From contig NZ_SBIS02000012.1 in the NCBI RefSeq assembly GCF_004765815.2, forward strand, positions 124,001-188,000: DNA of 64,000 nt. Reading direction: 5' to 3'. Each line of letters opens with the position of its first letter. Position 1 is the first letter of the stretch. Source of the DNA: Halorussus salinus (GTDB taxonomy: Archaea > Halobacteriota > Halobacteria > Halobacteriales > Haladaptataceae). Under the pieces are notes generated by a model. It had not been told where the DNA came from. It was given only the letters and a program-made list of their open reading frames with translations, and did not search any database. Shown here piece after piece: positions 8,081-14,902 of the stretch. The position numbers and the translations under genes were made by a program.

Positions 8081-8407
8081 ATGGAGCTATATGAAGAGGG
8101 AAACAACCGAACTCGACTTTTCTTTCCGGCTAAAATGCGAGATGCATACTCCCTGACCGAAGCCGAGAATCTAAAGATACTCGTTCAATGTAGAGATAGC
8201 GAACCGATTGTTGTCCTTGAACCGCTATCAGACGATGAGTCGCTTCAAAACAGCGAGACAGGTCTTGTTCGTTCGCTCACAGTAAATGCAAATAATCAAG
8301 TAGCAGTTAGTTTCCCACGCCAGCTTGCACAATCTATTGGATTCATGGGGACAGAATTAACCATAGAACGCGATGATAACTGTATGATTCTCAAACCGGC
8401 CGAATGA
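8081..8407 (+). CDS. AbrB/SpoVT-like swapped-hairpin protein (two repeats)
   Basis: A 108-aa protein that reads as two tandem half-barrels. The first is RTRLFFPAKMRDAYSLTEAE and the second VAVSFPRQLAQSIGFMGTEL, each followed by a beta strand (KILVQCRD, LTIERDDNCMIL). That is the pattern of AbrB/MazE-type DNA-binding domains, which normally dimerise; here the two halves are fused. It ends 5 bp before the convergent restriction enzyme gene. It is the best candidate for a controller of this restriction-modification locus. Confidence 0.65.
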   Translation: MELYEEGNNRTRLFFPAKMRDAYSLTEAENLKILVQCRDSEPIVVLEPLSDDESLQNSETGLVRSLTVNANNQVAVSFPRQLAQSIGFMGTELTIERDDNCMILKPAE

Positions 8408-8411
8408 CCAG

Positions 8412-9758
8412 TTAGAGCCGGTGTTGAGTTACGAGTTCGCCCAGTTCACTCGCCCATTCTTGCGTCGGCTCGTCGATAGGTGCTTGATCTCGGCGTTGCT
8501 GGCAAATCGTTTCGGCATAAGCTTCTAACCAGTCTGACGGTGGCACCATGCGATTGTTTAACTTATTCAGCCGCTCCCGGCAAAAGGTGTCGAATGAGAC
8601 GATTTCAACGTCTACATCAAACTCGGCCTCTACCTTCGATATTTGCTCTTGAATTCGGGAATCAAGCTCCGGCTCCGAGCTAGTAATAAACCCAACAATT
8701 TCAGCCTCTTGATGACTGTTGAGTTTCCCTCGAATCTCCTTTAACTCCTGAAGCAAGTGGGTTTTCCCGTACTTTGCGTCCCATGCACGCTTAATGTGGA
8801 ACTCATTGTCGGGACTTACGACCTCGATATCCGCTATGTTTCCGTGTTTCTTGTCAGCGGACCGCATTTGCGTCAGTTGTTTCAACTCGCCGTCAAGTAA
8901 TCCGTTGTTCGCAAGCACTTGATAGAGGCTATGGAGTGCAATCTCGTAAATCCGAGCTGCATGCCGTGATGAGGAGATGTGTGAGTTAATGATTGACTGT
9001 ACTGTTTCGGCAGAGGGGTTCCTTTCGGTAAGTTCTGCGACGTTCTCAAGGGTCTGCTCGTGGATTTCCTGTGCCCGCTCGCCACGATTTGTAAGTCCTA
9101 GGAGGAGGTATTTGAGTGCATTCTCTGCGTCAAGACCACCCTCTTGTTCAACTGCCTCAACAATTTTCCCCCATTCAGCTTGTGCGCCACGAATATTCGC
9201 TTTATAGAACTGTGAATATGGATAGTTTTCAGCAAGCGACCGGGTCATCATCACACCGTCTTTGTTTACTCGGAGTAGATCGTTCGCTCGAAGCGCCGGT
9301 GCGATAAAATCGCTATCGATGCTTCTCATGGACAACCCTTCTTCCCATCCGAAGTGAGCGCTACTTTTACTTCCTTTATGCAGACGGATACTTTGCTCTG
9401 GAGCAATCGATTTAATGGTTAACTGACCAACAAGTAATCCGGCGACAGCACGTCCACGCTCACTTGTAATCGCGTCAACTACCTCGTCCAAGAGTGCTAC
9501 ATGGGTAGAGTCCATTTCCTCCGTATCAAGGTCGAGCGCAGAGTCAACGTTCGTAACCTTCTGGATTAAGTCCCTGAGAAAGCCATCTTCTAATTCACTA
9601 CGGATATGTTGATATCTCTGTCGTGCAGCTTCTGTCTGTGTTCCTTCTTTGTACTCGATTTTATCTCCGTTTTCGTCAACAATTACAACACGGTCATCAT
9701 AGACTCGCATATGGGGCTGTTCCCCCGACGACTCGTCATCCCGGTCCCAGTTAGTCAT
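8412..9758 (-). CDS. Probable type II restriction endonuclease
   Basis: A 448-aa protein. A PD-(D/E)XK-like active site is visible around D310/E312 (NIADIEVVSP) followed by D327-A-K329 (AWDAKYGKTHLL), with the helix after it typical of that fold. The N-terminal 280 residues are helical and may recognise DNA. It is paired with a C5 methyltransferase two genes away, the usual arrangement for a type II system. SacI-type enzymes are similar in length and pairing, but I cannot confirm the family. The recognition site is unknown. Confidence 0.65.
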   Translation of the reverse strand: MTNWDRDDESSGEQPHMRVYDDRVVIVDENGDKIEYKEGTQTEAARQRYQHIRSELEDGFLRDLIQKVTNVDSALDLDTEEMDSTHVALLDEVVDAITSERGRAVAGLLVGQLTIKSIAPEQSIRLHKGSKSSAHFGWEEGLSMRSIDSDFIAPALRANDLLRVNKDGVMMTRSLAENYPYSQFYKANIRGAQAEWGKIVEAVEQEGGLDAENALKYLLLGLTNRGERAQEIHEQTLENVAELTERNPSAETVQSIINSHISSSRHAARIYEIALHSLYQVLANNGLLDGELKQLTQMRSADKKHGNIADIEVVSPDNEFHIKRAWDAKYGKTHLLQELKEIRGKLNSHQEAEIVGFITSSEPELDSRIQEQISKVEAEFDVDVEIVSFDTFCRERLNKLNNRMVPPSDWLEAYAETICQQRRDQAPIDEPTQEWASELGELVTQHRL

Positions 9759-9835
9759 TCAGCAGATGATTTTATTCAGATTCAATAAAGCCAGTGGATT
9801 CGCTGTCGTTTAATATACTCCACAGGGGAATTCTG

Positions 9836-11008
9836 TTATAGCGCGAAGATACTCCCAAGGATCAAAATTAATCCAGCTAACATAACTATCGTTGATCGTT
9901 TGACCATTCGCTTTCGATCACGCCACGGCAGAACACAGCTAAACCCAGCAAACGCAATTAAAATTCCTCCATTCAAAATAAGAGTCAGTCGAGCAGCTTC
10001 CTCAAAACCACGAACGGAGAGGATCACTTGCGTTGTCGAAATAGCAACTGTGATAAGACCAGCAAAAAATCCCAAGAACTGTAGAATGCGTGTTTGGAAT
10101 TCTCGCGTCTCTGTTTCCAGATCATCCTGTAGTGAATCAAGCTGAGACACCACCTCCTGTGATTTTTTCTCAAATGTTTGCTTTTGCTCGGTGAACTCAA
10201 CCTTTGACAGAGCAAGCTGATAATCGCGAACCAAGCCCTTATGCGACTCGCGAGTTCGATTTAGATTCTCGATACCTTCTCGAATACAATTCTTCGCTGC
10301 CTCCGTGTTTCCATCTTGTGCAAGAATTCGACCCCGTACATGGAGATACGGAGAGTACTCAGGATGGTCGCCAAGAGCAGAGCGCGAAGCCTTTTCCGCT
10401 AAATCAAGCAACTCCTCTCGTTGACTTGGAATCTCCCGGTTTGAGCCAGTGTACGTACCTCCGTTTTCAAGAATCACCGCGATGATTTTGCTCACGAGAT
10501 ATTCAAACTCTGGACTAGAATCTTCCTCTCGAATCTGCCAAACATCCTCAAGAGCCCTGTTTACTCTTCGCTCTTGTCCAGACTCAGAACGAAGCTCAGC
10601 ATGTAGATAGCGAAACAAATCCCAATCACCAAACTGTTCTTTATGCTCCTTGATGACTTCGATTGCTTCTTTCGTTTCCCCTAGCTGCTGATGGAGTTTC
10701 GCCAGACAAAACAAAGCAGTAAACTGTATCTTCACTACTTCATCACGATCTAATCCTTCGGTCGATGGTGGATCCGTAAGAACTGACTTTAATATCTCCT
10801 CATAGTATTCTTCCGAGGATAATATCCGGCTCGCCAGTTTTTCAGCTAATCGAGTTAAGTAGTAATTATAGTGAACCTGATCACCATCGAATTTTCGATT
10901 TATCTTTCGCAGTAACTCCCAGATCGCGTCTTCTCTATCGACTGGTTGGCGGAATTGCGGGGAGTCCTCCAACTCTGAATGAACTTCCATATCCAAGATA
11001 AAAATCAA
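9836..11008 (-). CDS. TPR-like protein with C-terminal membrane segments
   Basis: A 390-aa protein. Residues about 20-270 are helical repeats with TPR character (AKLHQQLGETKEAIEVIKEH, GRILAQDGNTEAAKNCIREG). A coiled coil follows at about 275-300 (FEKKSQEVVSQLDSLQDDLE). The last 80 residues hold three hydrophobic helices (FLGFFAGLITVAIS, LILNGGILIAFAGF, STIVMLAGLILILG). The start could be the ATG six codons downstream (MEVHSELED), which avoids the hydrophobic first residues. A soluble sensing part with a membrane end recalls membrane-acting effectors of defence systems, and it sits next to a restriction-modification locus; that role is inference. Confidence 0.75.
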   Translation of the reverse strand: MIFILDMEVHSELEDSPQFRQPVDREDAIWELLRKINRKFDGDQVHYNYYLTRLAEKLASRILSSEEYYEEILKSVLTDPPSTEGLDRDEVVKIQFTALFCLAKLHQQLGETKEAIEVIKEHKEQFGDWDLFRYLHAELRSESGQERRVNRALEDVWQIREEDSSPEFEYLVSKIIAVILENGGTYTGSNREIPSQREELLDLAEKASRSALGDHPEYSPYLHVRGRILAQDGNTEAAKNCIREGIENLNRTRESHKGLVRDYQLALSKVEFTEQKQTFEKKSQEVVSQLDSLQDDLETETREFQTRILQFLGFFAGLITVAISTTQVILSVRGFEEAARLTLILNGGILIAFAGFSCVLPWRDRKRMVKRSTIVMLAGLILILGSIFAL

Positions 11009-11082
11009 CCTTACTTCTTGTTATTGATATCTATATCTTATAGTAATATAACTGAAACAATTACCGGATAGACAGCAGCTTC

Positions 11083-11457
11083 CTATGTCTCGCTTCCTTC
11101 CTCGGGTAAGCTGTACTCCTCTACCTCGACACCTGTCAGCACCAACTGCGTCGTCTGCGAAGAGGCCACTTGCATCACGCCGAGGAACGCGGTGGCCACA
11201 ACCTCGACTGTCCCGAGCGTGGGCGTTTCGAGCGTCCCGCCGTTACACTCCCGACAATAGACCCGCGGGAGGTTCCACTGGTCGTGCCCGGCGGTGCGAT
11301 ACGCGTACACGGTCACACAGTGGCCGTCATGCAGGTCCCGACCGCAACAGCAACACGTGCCTCTCGCACCTTCCAACCCGACCTGCAGTCCGGTCAATAC
11401 CTGCTCGACGTCAGTCTCGACGCACACGGTCTCGGACTCCGACTGGGCGAACGCCAT
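11083..11457 (-). CDS. Zinc protein, 124 aa, last gene of cassette A1
   Basis: The core is GTCCCCGRDL (four consecutive Cys) followed by H/Y-rich VTVYAYRTAGHDQWNLPRVY and CRECNGG, so at least two CxxC pairs can bind zinc. The N-terminal ETVCVETDVEQVLTGLQVGL is a conserved helix. It starts directly after the TAG of the 58-aa gene with no gap. Near-identical copies are 33409-33783 and 63766-64000, and a shrunken relic is at 61553-61695. Function unknown; nucleic-acid binding is plausible from the zinc sites. Confidence 0.88.
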   Translation of the reverse strand: MAFAQSESETVCVETDVEQVLTGLQVGLEGARGTCCCCGRDLHDGHCVTVYAYRTAGHDQWNLPRVYCRECNGGTLETPTLGTVEVVATAFLGVMQVASSQTTQLVLTGVEVEEYSLPEEGSET

Positions 11458-11634
11458 CTAGCGACACCTCCAACAGACGACGCCCTCACCACTCGTCTGA
11501 CCGCCGCACTCGGGACAGTCGGCAACATTAAGCTCTAGTTCCGTGCGCTGGGCTTGTTCTTCGGCGCGCTCCATACGCTCGCACTCACGGCAGATCCGGT
11601 GAGGAGTCGCGCATCCGCATTTCCGACACCCCAT
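11458..11634 (-). CDS. Zinc-ribbon protein, 58 aa, cassette A1
   Basis: The start is the ATG at 11632-11634 (MGCRKCGC), supported by the same position in all three copies and by the preceding ORF ending 2 bp before it. Four Cys clusters are present: CRKCGC, CRECER, CPECGG and CWRC, enough for two zinc sites. A charged helix (ERMERAEEQA) separates them. It resembles a stand-alone double zinc ribbon of the kind seen in transcription or translation factors; no family was recognised. Confidence 0.88.
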   Translation of the reverse strand: MGCRKCGCATPHRICRECERMERAEEQAQRTELELNVADCPECGGQTSGEGVVCWRCR

Positions 11635-11636
11635 AC

Positions 11637-11708
11637 TTACTCCTCCGAATGGTCCGCAGATAGTTCGCTGGCGATACGCTTTTCTTGCGCTAGTGGTAAC
11701 TCGAACAT
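11637..11708 (-). CDS. 23-codon ORF leading cassette A1
   Basis: ATG at 11706-11708, TAA at 11637-11639, then GT and the ATG of the zinc-ribbon gene. The pattern MFExxLxxEKRxAS is kept in the other two copies (24 codons at 33963-34037 and 63511-63585), while third codon positions vary. The ATG follows directly on the leader segment GAAAGCC, so its translation may depend on how the leader folds. It could be a microprotein or a leader peptide that couples translation into the downstream genes. Confidence 0.6.
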   Translation of the reverse strand: MFELPLAQEKRIASELSADHSEE

Positions 11709-11808
11709 GGCTTTCACGCTGGTTGCAGAAAGCCGTGGTCTCGGGTGTTGTCGCACCCGCGGACCGTTCTTCCGAAAAGAAGAACACGTCCGTGTAGCCC
11801 CGGCTTTC
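11709..11808 (-). ncRNA. Structured 5' leader of cassette A1 (possible RNA switch)
   Basis: Reading leftward, segment A is GAAAGCCG (11808-11801), segment B is CGGCTTTC (11735-11728) and segment C is GAAAGCC (11715-11709). B can pair with A, enclosing two hairpins (GTTCTTC/GAAGAAC at 11785-11779 with 11772-11766, and GGGTG/CACCC at 11758-11754 with 11747-11743 in genome order), or with C, which abuts the ATG of the 23-codon ORF. The same three segments and both hairpins occur in the other two copies, with changed loops and changed stem bases. A TATA-like TTTAAGTTAGATA lies about 25 bp before segment A, so the RNA probably begins there. Confidence 0.6.
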
Positions 11809-11827
11809 CTAACTATAATTATGCATG

Positions 11828-11920
11828 TATCTAACTTAAACCTACTGGAAGAAAAACACAAGATAGAGCGCCCACACCGCGAGAAAACACTCATTTCACA
11901 CCACCAGAATTGTACTTAAA
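11828..11920 (-). promoter_or_regulatory. Promoter region of cassette A1
   Basis: The element TATCTAACTTAAA at 11828-11840 (TATA-like on the minus strand) and a second conserved block TTTCACACCACCAGAA...TACTTAAA at 11894-11920 both recur at the same places before cassettes A2 and A3. The second block could be an upstream activator site or another promoter. Confidence 0.5.
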
Positions 11921-11959
11921 CTGCACTCTACAGTCCGCCCCGGACCGGAGTATGTCGAG

Positions 11960-12001
11960 CTAACCAATGAAGGCCGTTTTCCGTTCGGCATCATTGGTTA
12001 G
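11960..12001. repeat. Dispersed inverted repeat IR-b
   Basis: CTAACCAATG at 11960-11969 and CATTGGTTAG at 11992-12001, 22-bp middle starting AAGGCCG. It lies about 40 bp upstream of the cassette A1 promoter block. Its middle is partly shared with IR-e, which holds the same place before cassette A2. Confidence 0.9.
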
Positions 12002-12394
12002 TGAAATCGAGACAGATAGAATATATCTTGAAGTCCTCGAAAACGCGTCAGCTGTCACGATTTTCCCGTGCCCGAGGAGGTGTACATACCTCTCAGAATA
12101 TCTCGTCGGTCATCGACGCCCTCCGCAGCTTCCCTAACTCGGTGTACCGATGCGCTTGCGGGTACTCCTCGCGGAAGGAATCGCTGGCAACTCGTAGTCA
12201 TTTAGGGCGTGCCCGCCGACTTCTATGGGGACTACACTGATGGCGACCACGATGACGTCGCGTCGATTTGGGGCATCTCCCGCGGTGGTGTGGACACGTA
12301 CGGCGACAAGATGAAAGTAAGAGGGTAGCTGTTGGGAAACTGTTACCAATGAGTGTATTATAATAGGTACGCAGTGAACCGGAGCGCGACTGTA
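12002..12394. other. Gene-poor stretch with conserved flank of cassette A and decayed coding remnants
   Basis: The 25-bp block around GATTTTCCCGTGCCCGAGG at 12056-12080 is shared with 34404-34428, also just beyond the cassette's inverted repeat, and may mark the cassette's outer edge. Farther right, a plus frame at about 12207-12329 (ADFYGDYTDGDHDDVASIWG and onward to a stop) looks like the end of a former protein but has no start. I see no intact gene. Confidence 0.4.
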
Positions 12395-12853
12395 ATGTCT
12401 CGACGACGTGTTCTGTCGGCAGTTGCAGGAATGACTGGTATCGCTGGCTGCTCAATGAGTACCGACCGAGCGTCCTCTCCGACACTGCCATCCATACGTA
12501 TAAGCCTGATTGAATTGCAAAATCGCCACGACAGTGAACACGTCGCCTCAGTAGTACTTCAGCAAGGAACCGATTTGCTATTCTGGAACGAGCTTCAGGT
12601 AAAGGCAGGAGGCGGAAATGAGATGCAGGTCGATTGCGTCGAAGAAAAGCGGTGGGAGAAGCCCGGTCAGTATTATATCCGGGTTCGGCTCGACAATCAG
12701 TCCTCATGGAGTGAGCTTCGCACTGCGAAACAGGCTCAGGAACATGCTTACAAAGACGGTGATTTCATGAACGTCATTATTTACATCTCACAATCGGGAG
12801 AGCAAACCTTTAGAACGTATAATGAGAACGTTGACTGTGGTCCACCGCAGTAA
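12395..12853 (+). CDS. Small lipoprotein
   Basis: The chosen start is the ATG at 12395 (MSRRRVLSAVAGMTGIAGC). This gives a twin-arginine-like SRRR segment, a hydrophobic stretch and a lipobox GIAGC, typical of haloarchaeal Tat lipoproteins. The longer reading from 12353 would bury the signal. The mature part, about 130 residues, is polar with two further Cys near the end. It is probably anchored on the outside of the cell membrane. No family recognised. Confidence 0.75.
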   Translation: MSRRRVLSAVAGMTGIAGCSMSTDRASSPTLPSIRISLIELQNRHDSEHVASVVLQQGTDLLFWNELQVKAGGGNEMQVDCVEEKRWEKPGQYYIRVRLDNQSSWSELRTAKQAQEHAYKDGDFMNVIIYISQSGEQTFRTYNENVDCGPPQ

Positions 12854-12935
12854 AGATAGTGGGTGACGGATATCGGCACGGGTCGCTGTTCCTCCGAACT
12901 TTCCGAAGCGCGTACTACAGGCTGAGCAAGGCGAG

Positions 12936-12966
12936 TGCCTCGGGGCTTGATCCCGAAGCGGTTCAC
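12936..12966. mobile_element. Solo IS605-type right-end hairpin (possible PATE-like relic)
   Basis: TGCCTCGGGGCTTGATCCCG followed by AAGCGGTTCAC closely resembles the hairpin and GTTCAC end behind the tnpB gene at 24952-24983. No transposase gene is next to it. Non-autonomous elements carrying only such ends are known in haloarchaea. The left limit is not clear. Confidence 0.5.
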
Positions 12967-12996
12967 AAGAGATTGTCTATCGATACAATAAGCAAA

Positions 12997-13032
12997 TCTA
13001 GAATAGACAAATACAGATTAGGCTATTCTAGA
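12997..13032. promoter_or_regulatory. Inverted-repeat operator before the ATPase/DUF234 gene
   Basis: TCTAGAATAG at 12997-13006 and CTATTCTAGA at 13023-13032 are perfect 10-bp inverted arms separated by 16 bp. They end 46 bp before the ATG at 13079, overlapping the expected promoter. An autoregulatory or repressor site is likely. Confidence 0.55.
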
Positions 13033-13078
13033 ATTGGTTATTCGGTGCGTTTATGCCAGTATCTGACCATCCCATAGT

Positions 13079-14461
13079 ATGGACCAGTTCGTGAACCGAG
13101 AGAACGAACTTGCACGTCTTCAAGACTGTTACGAGTCGGACGATGCGGAGATGGTCGTCATCTTCGGTCGCCGTCGCCTCGGTAAAACTGAACTCGTGAG
13201 ACAGTCGCTCGCTAACCGCGCCAACGTCGTCATGTACCAAGCGACCGAAACCACGAACCAAGTACATCTCGACGAGTTCGTCGACCTCGCTTCCGAGTCG
13301 TTCCCCGGCGTGAACAGAATCAAACCCGAGTGGGAGTCGCTCCTCGGTTATCTCGCCGAACAGGATGCCGTCATCGTACTGGACGAGTTCCCATACCTCA
13401 TCGATGCCGACGACAGTCTGCCGTCAGTTATTCAGCGACTGTGGGACCACGAACTACAGGATACCGCGGCGACACTCATACTGGTCGGTTCATCAATTAG
13501 TATGATGGAAGAGGCCACACTCCTCGGAAACAGTCCGTTGTACGGCCGGTTTACCGAGAAACTCGACCTGCAACAGTTCGACTTCGGCGCTGCGAAGGAG
13601 TTCTTCCCTGCGTCGTACACACCAGAAGAACAAATATTCGCGTGGGGTGTCTTCGGTGGCACACCGTACTATTTGGACGGGGCCGAGCTTGACCACGACC
13701 TCGGAACGGTTATTCAACAGGCCCTCCTCACCCAGCAGGGATTCCTGCACAACGAACCCGAGTACGTCCTCCGCACCGAACTCACCGAACCGAATCGATA
13801 CTTTGCGATTCTGAAAGCAATCGCCGCCGGGAATGCCACATCGAACGAAATTGCGCAAATGGTCGGCATTGATGGGAAGCAAATTTCGACGTACACGAAG
13901 AAACTAGAACGGCTTCGGTTGGTCGAGCGCGAAGTACCGGTCACCGAAGACAAGACGAAGTCGCGGCGAGGACGGTACCGGATTCTCGACCCGCTGTTCC
14001 GCTTCTGGTTCCGGTTCGTCTACGGTAACGAGGATCGGTACGACAGACTGAATGATCACGCCTACGAGGCCGTTATCGAACCAGAAATGGCCGACTTCGT
14101 TAGTCACGAGTTCGAAACACTCTGTCAAGACGCACTACCCAAGCTGTATCCCGACGAGGTGTTCACAGATATTGGCCGCTGGTGGTACAAGGAACACGAA
14201 GTGGACGTCGTCGGTCTCACCGTCGATGGAACGATGGTAACTGGCGAGTGTAAGTTTACGAATAGCCCGCTTGATTATAATGCGCTTGCCTCGCTCGAAG
14301 AACACACGCAGGAAATTCGCTGGTCGCCTGATAGCAGTGATGTGACCCGAAAGTACGCCCTTTTCGCCCGAAATGGCTTCACACAGTCAGTTCGAGACGC
14401 AACAACCGAACGCGACGATCTGCGACTATTCGATCTCGAAGAAATCGTGGGTAGGTTTTGA
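13079..14461 (+). CDS. Archaeal ATPase (ATPase_2) fused to DUF234 nuclease-like domain
   Basis: A 460-aa protein. Walker A is GRRRLGKTEL (about 30-39) and Walker B is VIVLDEFPYL (98-107). A winged helix follows at about 255-300 (NEIAQMVGIDGKQISTYTKK). The C-terminus matches the DUF234 layout (LDPLFRFWFRFVY) and contains a PD-(D/E)XK-like set: D near 377 in the EVDVVG strand and E390-C-K392 in GECKFTN. Length and order fit the archaeal family often found on plasmids and in variable regions. Its role is probably DNA-related, possibly defence. An inverted repeat precedes it. The call is strong for the family and weak for function. Confidence 0.9.
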   Translation: MDQFVNRENELARLQDCYESDDAEMVVIFGRRRLGKTELVRQSLANRANVVMYQATETTNQVHLDEFVDLASESFPGVNRIKPEWESLLGYLAEQDAVIVLDEFPYLIDADDSLPSVIQRLWDHELQDTAATLILVGSSISMMEEATLLGNSPLYGRFTEKLDLQQFDFGAAKEFFPASYTPEEQIFAWGVFGGTPYYLDGAELDHDLGTVIQQALLTQQGFLHNEPEYVLRTELTEPNRYFAILKAIAAGNATSNEIAQMVGIDGKQISTYTKKLERLRLVEREVPVTEDKTKSRRGRYRILDPLFRFWFRFVYGNEDRYDRLNDHAYEAVIEPEMADFVSHEFETLCQDALPKLYPDEVFTDIGRWWYKEHEVDVVGLTVDGTMVTGECKFTNSPLDYNALASLEEHTQEIRWSPDSSDVTRKYALFARNGFTQSVRDATTERDDLRLFDLEEIVGRF

Positions 14462-14622
14462 TCCTCGACTACTTCGTCCAGCTTCGAGACGACGCGCCCG
14501 CGAGCGTAGTCGACGAGGCCGACGAAGGTCCGTTCCGCGCTGTCGGTGAGTCGCCAATCCCACTCGTCACTCATCGTCCGTCGCACCGTCGTCTTATCGG
14601 GCGGAGTATCGGATTCGGACAT
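14458..14622 (-). pseudogene. Truncated haloarchaeal gene (5' part only)
   Basis: An ATG at 14620-14622 opens a normal-looking acidic haloarchaeal sequence (MSESDTPPDKTTVRRTMSDE, then WDWRLTDSAERTFVGLVDYA). At about 14460 it runs into the antisense of the ATPase gene and turns into Ser/Arg-rich nonsense. Only the first 55 codons are believable. It is either a truncated remnant or a gene cut when the ATPase arrived. The 14623-14902 gap after it holds nothing I recognise. Confidence 0.5.
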
Positions 14623-14902
14623 GGCTGTGTGTTGAATTTGTGTAGCAATGACGATTACGCCGAGTGAAGCGTTCACTCGCCTCCGACCGTTGACCTCCTC
14701 CTGCGCCTGAAGACGGAGATATGCGCTATCGGTCTGTATCATCGAGTCGCGAGGAACCCGCTGAGTTTGACGTGATCGTCGGAGAGGTCTCGAAACGGTC
14801 ATACGACCGCACGGTTGGCCGCGCTCGTCGACTCCGTCTAATAGCATAGTAGCCTACATTGGTTGGACGATTCGGCTCCGTCTCTTGAGTCATGGTCGGG
14901 CG

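Noticed and set aside
14275-14622. Full-length minus-strand protein across the end of the ATPase gene
   Set aside because: Its second half is the antisense of the ATPase coding end and reads as Ser/Arg-rich nonsense; only the first 55 codons are kept as a remnant.
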